A DNA stretch of 64,000 nt from NCBI GenBank assembly GCA_964556755.1, contig CAZKXI010000007.1, positions 62,001 to 126,000 on the forward strand, in the 5' to 3' direction. The translations under genes and the position numbers were made by a program. This DNA is from UBA4085 sp964556755. Lineage in GTDB: Bacteria > Acidobacteriota > Aminicenantia > Aminicenantales > UBA4085. Positions 39,627-47,639 of this stretch are shown here, piece by piece (the first letter of the stretch is position 1; each line of letters starts with the position of its first letter). The notes under the pieces are model-generated. The model did no database searches. It worked only from the letters and a program-made list of their open reading frames with translations, and was not told where the DNA came from.

Positions 39627-41465
39627 TCACCAGATAACGCCGTAATCGTCCCCGTAGTTGCTCGATCCGCCCCAGATGGTGCCGTGGGCCTGGTCGAGGA
39701 AGAGGGCGTTGAGGGGGCCCGAGGTGGCCCGCCGGACGGCCAGGGCGTAGCCCATGGCCTTGAGCTTCTCGCGCACCTCGACCGGCACCTTCTCGCTGAT
39801 CTCGAGCCGGCCGGGGATGCTCTTATGGTCGTCAAAAGAGCTGCGCATCTGGAAGCTGTTGACGTTGGCCGCCTCGCAGGCTTCCTGGATGTTCATTCCG
39901 AACTCGACCACGTTGAGGAACAGCTGCAGCAGGTTCTGGTCCTGGGTGTCGCCGCCCTGGACGGCGAAGGACAGGAACGGCTTGCCGTCCTTGAGGGCCA
40001 GCCCCGGGGTCAGGGTGACCCGGGGCCGCTTCCCGGGAGCGATGACGTTGAAGGGCCCGTCGACCTCGTCCAGGACGAAGCTCTGGGCCCGCTGACTCAG
40101 CCCGATACCGGTCCGGCCGGCGATGACCGCCGGGACCCAGCCGCCGCTGGGCGTCACCGAGACGACCCAGCCCTTCTCGTCGGCCGCCTGGATGGAGGTC
40201 GTGCCGGCGAAGAAGCCTTCCGTCCCGGCCGCCGGATCGATCTTGACGGCGCCGGGGAGAGGCCACTGCTGGAGGTAGCGAAGGAAGGGATTGCTCTGAC
40301 CCTGAAAGGGATAGGGATCCCCCGGCTTGGCCTCGGGATCGTTGCGGTCCGGATCGACGAGCTTGAGGCGCTCGCGGGCATAGTCCTTGGACAGGAGCCC
40401 CGCCAGCGGCTCTTCGGGCGGGCGGTAGGGATCGCCGTAGTAGAAGTCGCGGTCGGCGAAGGCCAAGTGCATGACCTGGCAGAGAGTGTGGATATAGGGC
40501 GCGGTGTTGTATCCCAAGCCCTTGAGGTCGAGCGACTCGAGCATGTTGAGGGCTTGCAGCATGACCGGGCCCTGGGTCCAGGTGTTGAGCTTGAAGACCT
40601 CGATGCCCTTGTAGTCCGTCTTGACGGGCTCCTCGATCAGCACCCGCCAGCCGGCCAGGTCCTCCAAGGTCAGGAGGGCGCCTTCCTCGCGGGCGCCGCG
40701 GACGAGCTCGCGGGCGATGTCCCCGCGGTAGAAGCGCTCGTAGGCCGCCTCGATGGCTTCGGCTCGGGACTTGCCGTCGGCCCGGGCTTCCTTCTCGGCC
40801 GCGACCAGCTTGCGCAGCGTATCGGCCAGGTCGGGCTGGCGGAAGACCTCGCCCGCGACCGGCCCCTCGGGGGCGCCGCCGATGCGGGGCAGGAGGACCA
40901 GGCGCGACATGCGCCAGGACTTCAGCTTGTCCTTGTTCCGCTCGATCGAGGCCGCGGTCTCCCGGTCCATGGGGTAGCCGTCGGCCATCTGGATGGCCGG
41001 GGCAAGGACGTCCTTGAGGGACAGGGTCCCGAACTCGGCCAGCATGGTCAGCAGGCCGCCCGGAGTGCCGGGCGTAATCGCCGACAGCGGGCCGGTCGCG
41101 GGCGGATAGGCCAGACCCTTGGACTTGTAGAATTCCGGCGTGGCTCCGGTCGGGGCGACGCCCAGCCCGTTGATGGCCACGACCTTGCGGGTCCGGGGAT
41201 TGTAGATCAGGGCCTGCGTCTCGCCGCCCCAGCTGAGGGTGTCCCACATGGTGCTGACGGCGGCCAGCATGGCGCAGGCGGCGTCGACGGCGTTGCCGCC
41301 CCGCTCGAACATCATGGCCCCGGCCGTGGCGGCCAGGGGCTTGCCCGTGATGGCCGCCCAGTGGCGGCCGTGGAGGACCGGCTTGGCGGTCGACCGCTGG
41401 GCCGGGAGGGAGGCGGCCAGGGCCGCCGCGCACGCGATGCCTGCCACAAGGAGCCTGCCTTTCAT
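39627..41465 (-). CDS. ggt: Gamma-glutamyltransferase family protein
   Basis: 612 aa with signal peptide (MKGRLLVAGIACAAALAASLPA). Family landmarks: GGNAVDAACAMLAAVSTM near 45, LSAITPGTPGGLLTML, ETAASIERNKDK, and the autoprocessing/catalytic Thr in AGTTSIQAADEKGWVVSVTPS-like text near residue 421 (GTTSIQ), followed by LTPGLALKDGKPFLSFAVQGGD and QMRSSFDD. It hydrolyses or transfers gamma-glutamyl groups, as from glutathione, in the periplasm. Start chosen at 41465; a TTG at 41498 overlaps the promoter. No Shine-Dalgarno is present, and the promoter places transcription start about 3 bases before the ATG. 31 bases upstream of GH3, so likely cotranscribed. Confidence 0.9.
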   Translation of the reverse strand: MKGRLLVAGIACAAALAASLPAQRSTAKPVLHGRHWAAITGKPLAATAGAMMFERGGNAVDAACAMLAAVSTMWDTLSWGGETQALIYNPRTRKVVAINGLGVAPTGATPEFYKSKGLAYPPATGPLSAITPGTPGGLLTMLAEFGTLSLKDVLAPAIQMADGYPMDRETAASIERNKDKLKSWRMSRLVLLPRIGGAPEGPVAGEVFRQPDLADTLRKLVAAEKEARADGKSRAEAIEAAYERFYRGDIARELVRGAREEGALLTLEDLAGWRVLIEEPVKTDYKGIEVFKLNTWTQGPVMLQALNMLESLDLKGLGYNTAPYIHTLCQVMHLAFADRDFYYGDPYRPPEEPLAGLLSKDYARERLKLVDPDRNDPEAKPGDPYPFQGQSNPFLRYLQQWPLPGAVKIDPAAGTEGFFAGTTSIQAADEKGWVVSVTPSGGWVPAVIAGRTGIGLSQRAQSFVLDEVDGPFNVIAPGKRPRVTLTPGLALKDGKPFLSFAVQGGDTQDQNLLQLFLNVVEFGMNIQEACEAANVNSFQMRSSFDDHKSIPGRLEISEKVPVEVREKLKAMGYALAVRRATSGPLNALFLDQAHGTIWGGSSNYGDDYGVIW

Positions 41466-41474
41466 GATGCGCCG

Positions 41475-41503
41475 ATTGTATGCGTTTCGGCGTCGCAAGG
41501 CAA
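41475..41503 (-). promoter_or_regulatory. Sigma-70-like promoter giving a near-leaderless ggt mRNA
   Basis: On the minus strand TTGCCT (41503-41498), 17 bases, TACAAT (41480-41475). The predicted transcription start is near 41468 and the ATG is at 41465. Confidence 0.55.
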
Positions 41504-41514
41504 AGCGCCCGCTG

Positions 41515-42183
41515 TCAGCCCTTGACCTGGTCCTTGGCCGCCTTCTTCAGCTTGTCGTTGGCCATGATGGCCACGTCGACGCGGCGATTCTGCTGCTTGC
41601 CGGCGGCGGTGGCGTTGTCGGCGATGGGCTGCGACTCGCCGTAGCCCTGGGTCGTGAAGCGGGTCGAGAGGACCTTCTGCATGGCCAAGTAGGAGGAGAC
41701 CGACTGGGCCCGGCTCTGGGACAGGCGGAGGTTGTAGTCGTCGGCGCCGGAGGAGTCGGTGTGGCCCTCGATCAGGATGTTGGTGTCGGGATATTTATTG
41801 AGGATGACGGCCAGCTTGGCCAGATTCTCCTGGCTGACCGGGCGCAGGTCGTACCTGTCCACGTCGAAGAGCAGGCCGCTGTCGAAGGTGATCTTGATGC
41901 CCTCGCCGACCCGCTCGACCTTGGCCCCGGCGATGTCCTTGCGGATCTCGGCCGCCTGCTTGTCCATGTAGCTTCCGATGATGGCCCCGGCCGCGCCGCC
42001 CACGGCGCCGCCGATGATGGCCCCGACCAGGGTGTTGCCGGCCGCGCGGCCGATGACCCCGCCGAGCACGGTTCCGGCGGCGCCGCCGATGATGGCGCCC
42101 TGGCCGGTCTTGCTCATCGAGGCGCAGCCGCTGAGGCCGATAACCAGGAGAGCGACGATGGAGCCCGCGATCACTTTGCGCAT
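41515..42183 (-). CDS. OmpA-family lipoprotein with glycine-zipper domain
   Basis: 222 aa. Lipoprotein signal MRKVIAGSIVALLVIGLSGC. Residues ~30-75 are glycine-zipper repeats (GAIIGGAAGTVLGGVIGRAA, GAIIGGAVGGAAGAIIG), which insert in membranes. Residues ~100-215 form a peptidoglycan-binding OmpA C-terminal domain (ITFDSGLLFDVDRYDLRP, NILIEGHTDSSGADDYNLRL, SQSRAQSVSSYL, QQNRRVDVAI). It anchors the outer membrane to peptidoglycan, as in YiaD-type proteins. GGGAGG precedes the ATG by 7 bases. Confidence 0.93.
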   Translation of the reverse strand: MRKVIAGSIVALLVIGLSGCASMSKTGQGAIIGGAAGTVLGGVIGRAAGNTLVGAIIGGAVGGAAGAIIGSYMDKQAAEIRKDIAGAKVERVGEGIKITFDSGLLFDVDRYDLRPVSQENLAKLAVILNKYPDTNILIEGHTDSSGADDYNLRLSQSRAQSVSSYLAMQKVLSTRFTTQGYGESQPIADNATAAGKQQNRRVDVAIMANDKLKKAAKDQVKG

Positions 42184-42291
42184 GGGGGTCCTCCCTTCCA
42201 GAAGATGGCTCGATGATACCACCGAGCGGAGGCGGAGGCCAGCCCCCGGCCTGGGGCGCGGGCGGGGAGAGGATCGGGGGGGCCCGGGGTG

Positions 42292-42576
42292 TTAAGACTT
42301 GTCCGGGTCCGTCTTCTCCACGACGATGGTCATCTTGGTGACCAGGGCGGCGATGGCCCCCACGGCGGCCAGGACCGGCGCCAGGGCGGCTCCGACCAGG
42401 CCGAGGGTCAGGGGGATCTCCAGGAAGGTCTTGCCGCTCTCGTCCTTCAGGATGATGCGGCGGATGTTGCCCTCGTGGAGGAGCTCCTTCATCTTGTTCA
42501 GGATCTCGCCGCCGTTGAGCTTGAACTCCTCGGTCCGGCCGCGGGCACCCTTGTTCTCTTCGTTCGGTTCGGGCAT
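42292..42576 (-). CDS. DUF4342 domain protein
   Basis: 94 aa. A charged N-terminus (MPEPNEENKGARGRTEEFKL) is followed by the DUF4342 pattern NGGEILNKMKELLHEGNIRR, IILKDESGKTFLEIPLTLGL and one hydrophobic helix (VGAALAPVLAAVGAIAALVT). The family is uncharacterised; a single membrane helix with a cytoplasmic basic/helical region is expected. AAGGAG lies 7 bases before the ATG. Confidence 0.85.
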   Translation of the reverse strand: MPEPNEENKGARGRTEEFKLNGGEILNKMKELLHEGNIRRIILKDESGKTFLEIPLTLGLVGAALAPVLAAVGAIAALVTKMTIVVEKTDPDKS

Positions 42577-42627
42577 CTGCTTTCTCCTTCGTCTCTGAGA
42601 TACGAAATTCCCGCGCCCGGAGTTCAG

Positions 42628-42655
42628 ATGGGGGACACCATACATAACTCCCGAA
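42628..42655. repeat. Single hairpin-repeat unit of the ACACCATACATAACT type
   Basis: GGGGG followed by ACACCATACATAACTCCCG is identical to the left piece of copy D near 14266. It lies in the 123-base gap between the GWxTD and DUF4342 genes. No partner unit in inverted orientation is evident; the sequence TACGAAATTCCCGCG just before it may be a decayed partner. Confidence 0.7.
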
Positions 42656-42699
42656 TACAAAAGGAGACGCTAAGCGTCAACTTGAGTTTCCAAAAGTGT

Positions 42700-44895
42700 C
42701 TACAGGTGAGGGATCGAAGTGGGGGCGTTCCCCCATGGATTACCCAGCTTGTCCGACTTCTTGGCCAATTCCCCGACGAGCGCCTGAATCTCCGGCTGGG
42801 CCGGATCGAGCTTGAGGGAAGCCTTCAAGACCGTCAGCGCCTCCCGGACCCGGCCCAGGCGGGCGTAGCAGCGCCCCAGGTCGCCGAGCAGGGCGGTGTC
42901 GCTGTCGAAGACCCGGTTTCCCGACTCCAGCGCCGTGGCCGCTTCGTCCAACCGCCCGAGCGCCATCAGGGCCCGGCCCCGGACGTGGAAATACCTCAAG
43001 CGCAGGGGAGCCTCATCCTTGACGCGATCGATAACCGTCAGGGCCAGCTCGCTCTCGCCGCGGTCGACGAGGAAGGAGGCGTATTCGGGAATCGCGGCGG
43101 CGTAAGTCGGATTGAGGCTGTAGGCCTTGGCGTAGTACGCGGCGGCCCGATCGCCGGCCCCGGCCTTGGCATATTGGCCGGCCAGGGCATAGAAATGCAG
43201 GAATTCGCCGGCCCGGGGCAAGGTCCGGGCATAGGCTGCCGGCCGGCTGATGCCGCCGTCGGCCGTGACGATGAGCTGCGCTTTCTTAGAGTCCCTCTCG
43301 GCTCCGGAGCCGTCGACAAGGGCCAGGCTCAGCTCGTAATAGTCGGGCGTCAGCTCGGAAGCGGGAAGGGACAGGACCAGGCTCTGGACGGCCTGCCGCG
43401 CCTGATCCTTGAGGGGCCTGGTCCACTCCCTGCGGACGGGACCCTCCGGCCGCAGGCCGCGGACCGAAGCCCTGACCGAGCCGCCCGCCCACAGCTCCTG
43501 GCCGACCCCGACGGCCTGGACCAGAATCAGGATCTCGTCCCCGGCGCCATAGGTCCTCTTGGGATCGATATGGAGGCGGATCTCGCCCGCCTGGAACGGC
43601 AGGAAGGCGTCCGCCCGGCCGGCGGCGGACTTGTAGCCCAAGACCGGTCCCGCCAGGCGGGCCGTCCCGACGGGGACATCGAGATCCTTCTCCAGGACCG
43701 CGAACTCCTTGCCCGCGGTGTTGCGGAAGAGCACGGTCAGCTTCGAGGCGCCCTCGATGACCGGGAACGCGTCCTCCAGCACGACCCCCTTGCTCTCCGC
43801 CTCCCCCAGCTTGTCCGCCGGCAGGTGGATGGGGATATCCTTGGCGTATTGCAGGACGACCTTGTTGCCCACCCTCAAGCTGACGTCGATCTGGAAGTCG
43901 CAGTAATACTCGTCCTTGTCCTTGAAGTAGTCCAGCGAAAGCCGCCGCGGGGCCAGGGCGAAGTGGACATAGGGCAGGCCGTTTCGCGGATCGAAGAGGA
44001 CCGCCGCCTCGGTCGGGCCTTCCAGCACGTTGGTCAGATACTCCGTGCTGACGACGCCGCGGTAGCTGAGAAAATGGGTGGCGTAGGTGTCGTTGACGGC
44101 CCGCCGGGGCGACTCCGCGATGGCGGCCATCTGGGCCTGCGTCTCCAGCGAGGGCTGGTAGCGGTAAGGGATCTGGCCCGGGATGATCGACAGGCTGACC
44201 AGGGCCAGGCTGGGCTGGAGGTCGTAGATGCGCTCGTACATCGCCTGGTAGTCCGCCGCGTCGAACTGGGAGGCCGAGCGAAGCAGCAGGCGGCCCGGCC
44301 CGTCCTGGACCGGGTCGTAGAGCCGATAGTCCCCGCCGCCGCCGCGCTGGTAGAAGACCAGGACGAAGTGCTCCGGCAGTCCCTTGGCCGGGTCGCCGTA
44401 GTAAGACCACAGCTCCGTCGGGACGAGCTCCGACGAGCCGGCGATCGGCTCGATGGAGGCCGGCGGCCCGAGGATGATGTGCATCCGGCCGCGGTCGGTC
44501 TTCCAGCCGGGCCGGGCGGCGCCGCGGCCGTAGCGTCGGTCGGCCTCGGCGAAGCGGCGCAGGTGCTCGTCCTTGAACTCGTTTCCCGGCGTGCCCGGCG
44601 TCGGATCGCGGATGCGCCAGAAAGCCTCGATAAAGACATCCCTCTCGCGGTCATTGGTCAGGGCCAGGAAGACGTCCCGCTCCTTGCCGGTCATGATAAG
44701 GGAGGTCAGGTCGAGCCATTCCCGATAGACCGGAGCCAAGGCCTCCGGCCCGGCCGGCCGGCTTTGCCCCGCCCCGCTCGCCGCCGCTCCCCTCTCCCGG
44801 CCCGCCACCGCGCGCCTCTCCGTCCAACCCGCCGCGAACACGGCCGGAAGCAGGGCGAGAAGCGCGGCGGCAACGCGGAAGCTGGTTCGGGACAC
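42700..44895 (-). CDS. GWxTD-domain protein with C-terminal TPR repeats
   Basis: 731 aa from the GTG at 44895, with AAGGAGA 6 bases upstream. Signal peptide SFRVAAALLALLPAVFAAG. The N-terminal GWxTD domain has FIEAFWRIRDPTPGTPGNEF and the name-giving ARPGWKTDRGRMHIILGPPA; it is typical of Acidobacteriota-like and Bacteroidota-like genomes and uncharacterised. The middle is beta-rich (residues ~300-520). The C-terminal ~150 residues hold TPR units (ADRAAAYYAKAYSLNPTYAA, ALLGDLGRCYARLGRVREAL, TVLKASLKLDPAQPEIQAL). Probably a periplasmic scaffold. A longer frame starting at 45027 would overlap the divergent MFS promoter and has no ribosome site. Confidence 0.85.
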   Translation of the reverse strand: MSRTSFRVAAALLALLPAVFAAGWTERRAVAGRERGAAASGAGQSRPAGPEALAPVYREWLDLTSLIMTGKERDVFLALTNDRERDVFIEAFWRIRDPTPGTPGNEFKDEHLRRFAEADRRYGRGAARPGWKTDRGRMHIILGPPASIEPIAGSSELVPTELWSYYGDPAKGLPEHFVLVFYQRGGGGDYRLYDPVQDGPGRLLLRSASQFDAADYQAMYERIYDLQPSLALVSLSIIPGQIPYRYQPSLETQAQMAAIAESPRRAVNDTYATHFLSYRGVVSTEYLTNVLEGPTEAAVLFDPRNGLPYVHFALAPRRLSLDYFKDKDEYYCDFQIDVSLRVGNKVVLQYAKDIPIHLPADKLGEAESKGVVLEDAFPVIEGASKLTVLFRNTAGKEFAVLEKDLDVPVGTARLAGPVLGYKSAAGRADAFLPFQAGEIRLHIDPKRTYGAGDEILILVQAVGVGQELWAGGSVRASVRGLRPEGPVRREWTRPLKDQARQAVQSLVLSLPASELTPDYYELSLALVDGSGAERDSKKAQLIVTADGGISRPAAYARTLPRAGEFLHFYALAGQYAKAGAGDRAAAYYAKAYSLNPTYAAAIPEYASFLVDRGESELALTVIDRVKDEAPLRLRYFHVRGRALMALGRLDEAATALESGNRVFDSDTALLGDLGRCYARLGRVREALTVLKASLKLDPAQPEIQALVGELAKKSDKLGNPWGNAPTSIPHL

Positions 44896-45020
44896 GGCTG
44901 TCTCCTTGCGGGGATCGCACCCATTTATAGCATAGAACCGGGCGTCCCCGCCCTGATCAACGGCGACGCGGGGAGAACGGTTGCCTCCGCTCCCTCTCAT
45001 CCCGCGCGTTCCGCTGCGCG

Positions 45021-45049
45021 TTGACAAAGCCCGCGCTTTTTAATACTTT
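45021..45049 (+). promoter_or_regulatory. Possible promoter of the MFS/Gfo-Idh operon
   Basis: A perfect TTGACA (45021-45026), 17 bases, TACTTT (45044-45049). The -10 match is poor, and the surrounding AT-rich CTTTTTAATACTTTGG stands out from the GC-rich background. The ATG is at 45083, preceded by AAGGAGG. Confidence 0.45.
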
Positions 45050-45082
45050 GGCTCCTATCGCCACCCCCCCAAGGAGGCCGCC

Positions 45083-46315
45083 ATGTCCGTCAAGATCCGC
45101 CTCGGCGCCATGATGTTCCTGCAATATGCCATCTGGGGCGCCTGGGCTCCCGTCCTCTCGGCCTATCTCCAGAACAATCTCGGATTCAGCGGCTGGCAGC
45201 TCGGCTTCATCTTCAGCCTCCTGCCGCTGGCCACCATCATCTCCCCCTTCATCGGGGGCCAGTTCGCCGACCGCTGGTTCCCGGCCCAGAAGGTCATCGC
45301 CGTCCTCCAGCTGCTGGGCGGGGGGCTGCTCATCCTGGCCTCTCAGGTCACATCCTACGGCCCGATGATGTGGCTGCTGCTGGCCTACTCCCTCCTCTAC
45401 GCCCCCACCCTGGTCCTGACCAACTCCGTGGCCTTCGCCAACCTCAAGAGCTCGGAGAAGGAGTTCGGGGCCATCCGGGTCTGGGGGACGATCGGCTGGA
45501 TCGTGGCCGGCCTGGCCCTGACCGGCTGGCGGATGCTGGCCAAGTCGGCCGACGGCATCGCCATGAAGGGCGACGTCCTCATCCTGGCCGGGGCCTTCTC
45601 CCTGATCATGGGCCTGATGTCCTTCGGCCTGCCGCACACGCCGCCCCAGAAGTCCGGGGCCAAGCCGTGGGCCTTCCTGGAAGCCCTGAAGATGTTCAAG
45701 GACCGCAACTTCCTCATCTTCGCCATCATCTCCTTCGTGGTCGCCACGGAGCTGCAGTTCTACTACGTCCTGACCTCGCCCTTCCTGACCTCGCCGGTAG
45801 TGGGCGTCAGCCAGAAGTCCATCAGCGCCGTCATGACCATCGCCCAGTTCGCCGAGATCTTCGTCATGGCCTTCATGCTGTCCTGGGCCTTGAAGAAGTT
45901 CGGCATGCGCCGGACCATGACCCTGGGCATCCTGGCCTGGCCCATTCGCTACATCATCTTCGTCATCGGCACGCCGAGCTGGCTGGTCATCGCCTCGCTC
46001 GGCCTGCACGGCTTCTGCTACGTCTTCTTCTTCACCGCGGCCTACATCTACGTCGACAACATCGCCCCCAAGGACATCCGGGCCTCGGCCCAGGCGCTCA
46101 TCTCCGTGGTCATCCTGGGACTGGGCAACTACGTCGGCAGCCTGTTCTGCGGCTGGATCCAGGGCCTGTTCCTGAAGGATGCGGCCGGGGCCTCGCTGGA
46201 AGTCCTAAAGGCGGGCTGGCGCAACACCTTCCTGGTGCCCACGGCCCTGACCCTGGTCTGCCTGATCGTCTTCCTCCTCTTCTTCCGCGAGAAGAAGGTC
46301 CCGGCGGCCGCCTGA
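45083..46315 (+). CDS. MFS permease of the nucleoside:H+ symporter type
   Basis: 410 aa, about 12 transmembrane helices, starting LGAMMFLQYAIWGAWAPVLS and including LLPLATIISPFIGGQFADRW (the first MFS loop), SVAFANLKSSEKEFGAIRVW, GTIGWIVAGL and AYIYVDNIAPKDIRASAQALI. This fits the NupG/XapB-like Nuc_H_symport family; in saccharolytic bacteria such carriers often sit with sugar-oxidising enzymes, as here. It opens a three-gene operon with a Gfo/Idh/MocA oxidoreductase (50-base gap) and an isomerase-DUF1080 fusion, so its substrate may be a glycoside rather than a nucleoside. Confidence 0.88.
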   Translation: MSVKIRLGAMMFLQYAIWGAWAPVLSAYLQNNLGFSGWQLGFIFSLLPLATIISPFIGGQFADRWFPAQKVIAVLQLLGGGLLILASQVTSYGPMMWLLLAYSLLYAPTLVLTNSVAFANLKSSEKEFGAIRVWGTIGWIVAGLALTGWRMLAKSADGIAMKGDVLILAGAFSLIMGLMSFGLPHTPPQKSGAKPWAFLEALKMFKDRNFLIFAIISFVVATELQFYYVLTSPFLTSPVVGVSQKSISAVMTIAQFAEIFVMAFMLSWALKKFGMRRTMTLGILAWPIRYIIFVIGTPSWLVIASLGLHGFCYVFFFTAAYIYVDNIAPKDIRASAQALISVVILGLGNYVGSLFCGWIQGLFLKDAAGASLEVLKAGWRNTFLVPTALTLVCLIVFLLFFREKKVPAAA

Positions 46316-46365
46316 GGGCGGCTCGGCCCCTCGAGAATATCAAGAAAGGATCTTCAAGAGACATC

Positions 46366-47622
46366 ATGAGAAAGAACCCCGCGAAACCCCTCGGCGTCGG
46401 CATCATCGGCGGCGGCTTCATCGCCCGCTTCCACATCCGGTCCTGGACCGGGGTGCGCGACGCGGACATCCGGGGCGTCTTCGACCCCGACAGGAAGCGG
46501 GCCGAAGAGGCCTGCGCCCTGGTCCGGAGCCTGGGCGTCGGCGAGGCCAAGCCCTACGCCTCCATCACGGCCATGGCCGCCGATCCCCGCATCGACGCCC
46601 TCTGGATCTGCGCCCCCAACTACACCCGGGGCGCGGTCATGGAGGAGATCGCGGCGGCCGTCGTCGGCGGCAAGGCCGAGCTGACCGGCGTGACCTGCGA
46701 GAAGCCCCTCGGCCGCAACGTCAAGGAGGCCAAGGCCATGCTGGCCCTGGTCCGGAAGGCGGGGCTCCTGGACGGCTACCTGGAGAACCAGGTCTTCTCC
46801 CCGCCCGTCACCCGCGGCAAGTCCATCATCTGGGCCCGCGGCGCGGCCCTCTCCGGCCCGCCCTACCTGGCCCGGGCGGCCGAGGAGCACAGCGGCCCCC
46901 ACATGCCCTGGTTCTGGGAAGGCACCCTCCAGGGCGGCGGCGTTCTCAACGACATGATGTGCCACTCGGTCGAGGAGGCCCGCTTCATGCTGACTCCGCC
47001 CGGCGCCCCGCGCGACGTCCTGACCCCGGTCAGCGTCACCGCCTACGCCAACTGCCTCAAGTGGCAGGAGCCCAAGTACGCCGCCAAGCTGGCCAAGGCC
47101 AGCGGCGGCAAGACCGACTACCTCAAGCGGCCGTCCGAGGACTTCGCCCGCTCCCTGGTCGAGTTCAAGAACGCCGAGGGCAAGACCCTGGTCGTCGAGA
47201 CGTCCACCTCGTGGTGCTACGTCGGGGCCGGGCTGCGGCTGAGCATGGAGCTGCTGGGGCCCGAATACGCCCTCCAGATCAACAGCCTCGACGCCGGGCT
47301 GAAGGTCTTCTTCAGCCGCGAGGTCAGGGGCAAGGCCGGCGAGGACCTGGTCGAGAAGCAGAACGCCGAGATCGGCCTGATGCCCGTCGTCTCCGACGAG
47401 GCCGGCGAGTACGGCTACGTCGACGAGAACCGCCACATGGTCCAGTCCTTCCTCAAGGGCGTCCGGCCCGATGAGAATTTCTCGGACGGCGTCGCCGTGA
47501 CCGAGCTGCTGATGGCCGCCTACATGAGCGCCGAGACCGGCAAGACCGTCCCCTTCCGGCCGCGCGGTCTGGACGGCTTCGTCCCGGCCGTGGCCCGAGG
47601 GACCTGGAATCCCAAGCGCTGA
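46366..47622 (+). CDS. Gfo/Idh/MocA family NAD(P)-dependent oxidoreductase
   Basis: 418 aa. Rossmann fold at the N-terminus with LGVGIIGGGFIARFHIRSWT, then ALWICAPNYTRGAVMEE and the family's EKP motif in GVTCEKPLGRNVKEAKAML near residue 125. The C-terminal alpha/beta domain has GGGVLNDMMCHSVEEARFML, where His is the usual catalytic residue. There is no signal peptide, so it is cytoplasmic. Members often oxidise the C3 hydroxyl of glycosides, and the following gene carries a DUF1080 (3-keto-disaccharide hydrolase) domain, which supports that role. 17 bases before the next gene. Frames beginning at 45370 upstream are shadows that happen to run into it. Confidence 0.9.
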   Translation: MRKNPAKPLGVGIIGGGFIARFHIRSWTGVRDADIRGVFDPDRKRAEEACALVRSLGVGEAKPYASITAMAADPRIDALWICAPNYTRGAVMEEIAAAVVGGKAELTGVTCEKPLGRNVKEAKAMLALVRKAGLLDGYLENQVFSPPVTRGKSIIWARGAALSGPPYLARAAEEHSGPHMPWFWEGTLQGGGVLNDMMCHSVEEARFMLTPPGAPRDVLTPVSVTAYANCLKWQEPKYAAKLAKASGGKTDYLKRPSEDFARSLVEFKNAEGKTLVVETSTSWCYVGAGLRLSMELLGPEYALQINSLDAGLKVFFSREVRGKAGEDLVEKQNAEIGLMPVVSDEAGEYGYVDENRHMVQSFLKGVRPDENFSDGVAVTELLMAAYMSAETGKTVPFRPRGLDGFVPAVARGTWNPKR

Positions 47623-47639
47623 AACAAGGAGCCAACGCC

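Noticed and set aside
45370..47622. Apparent fusion of an upstream frame to the Gfo/Idh protein
   Set aside because: The first 330 codons are a shadow of the MFS gene; a good start exists at 46366.
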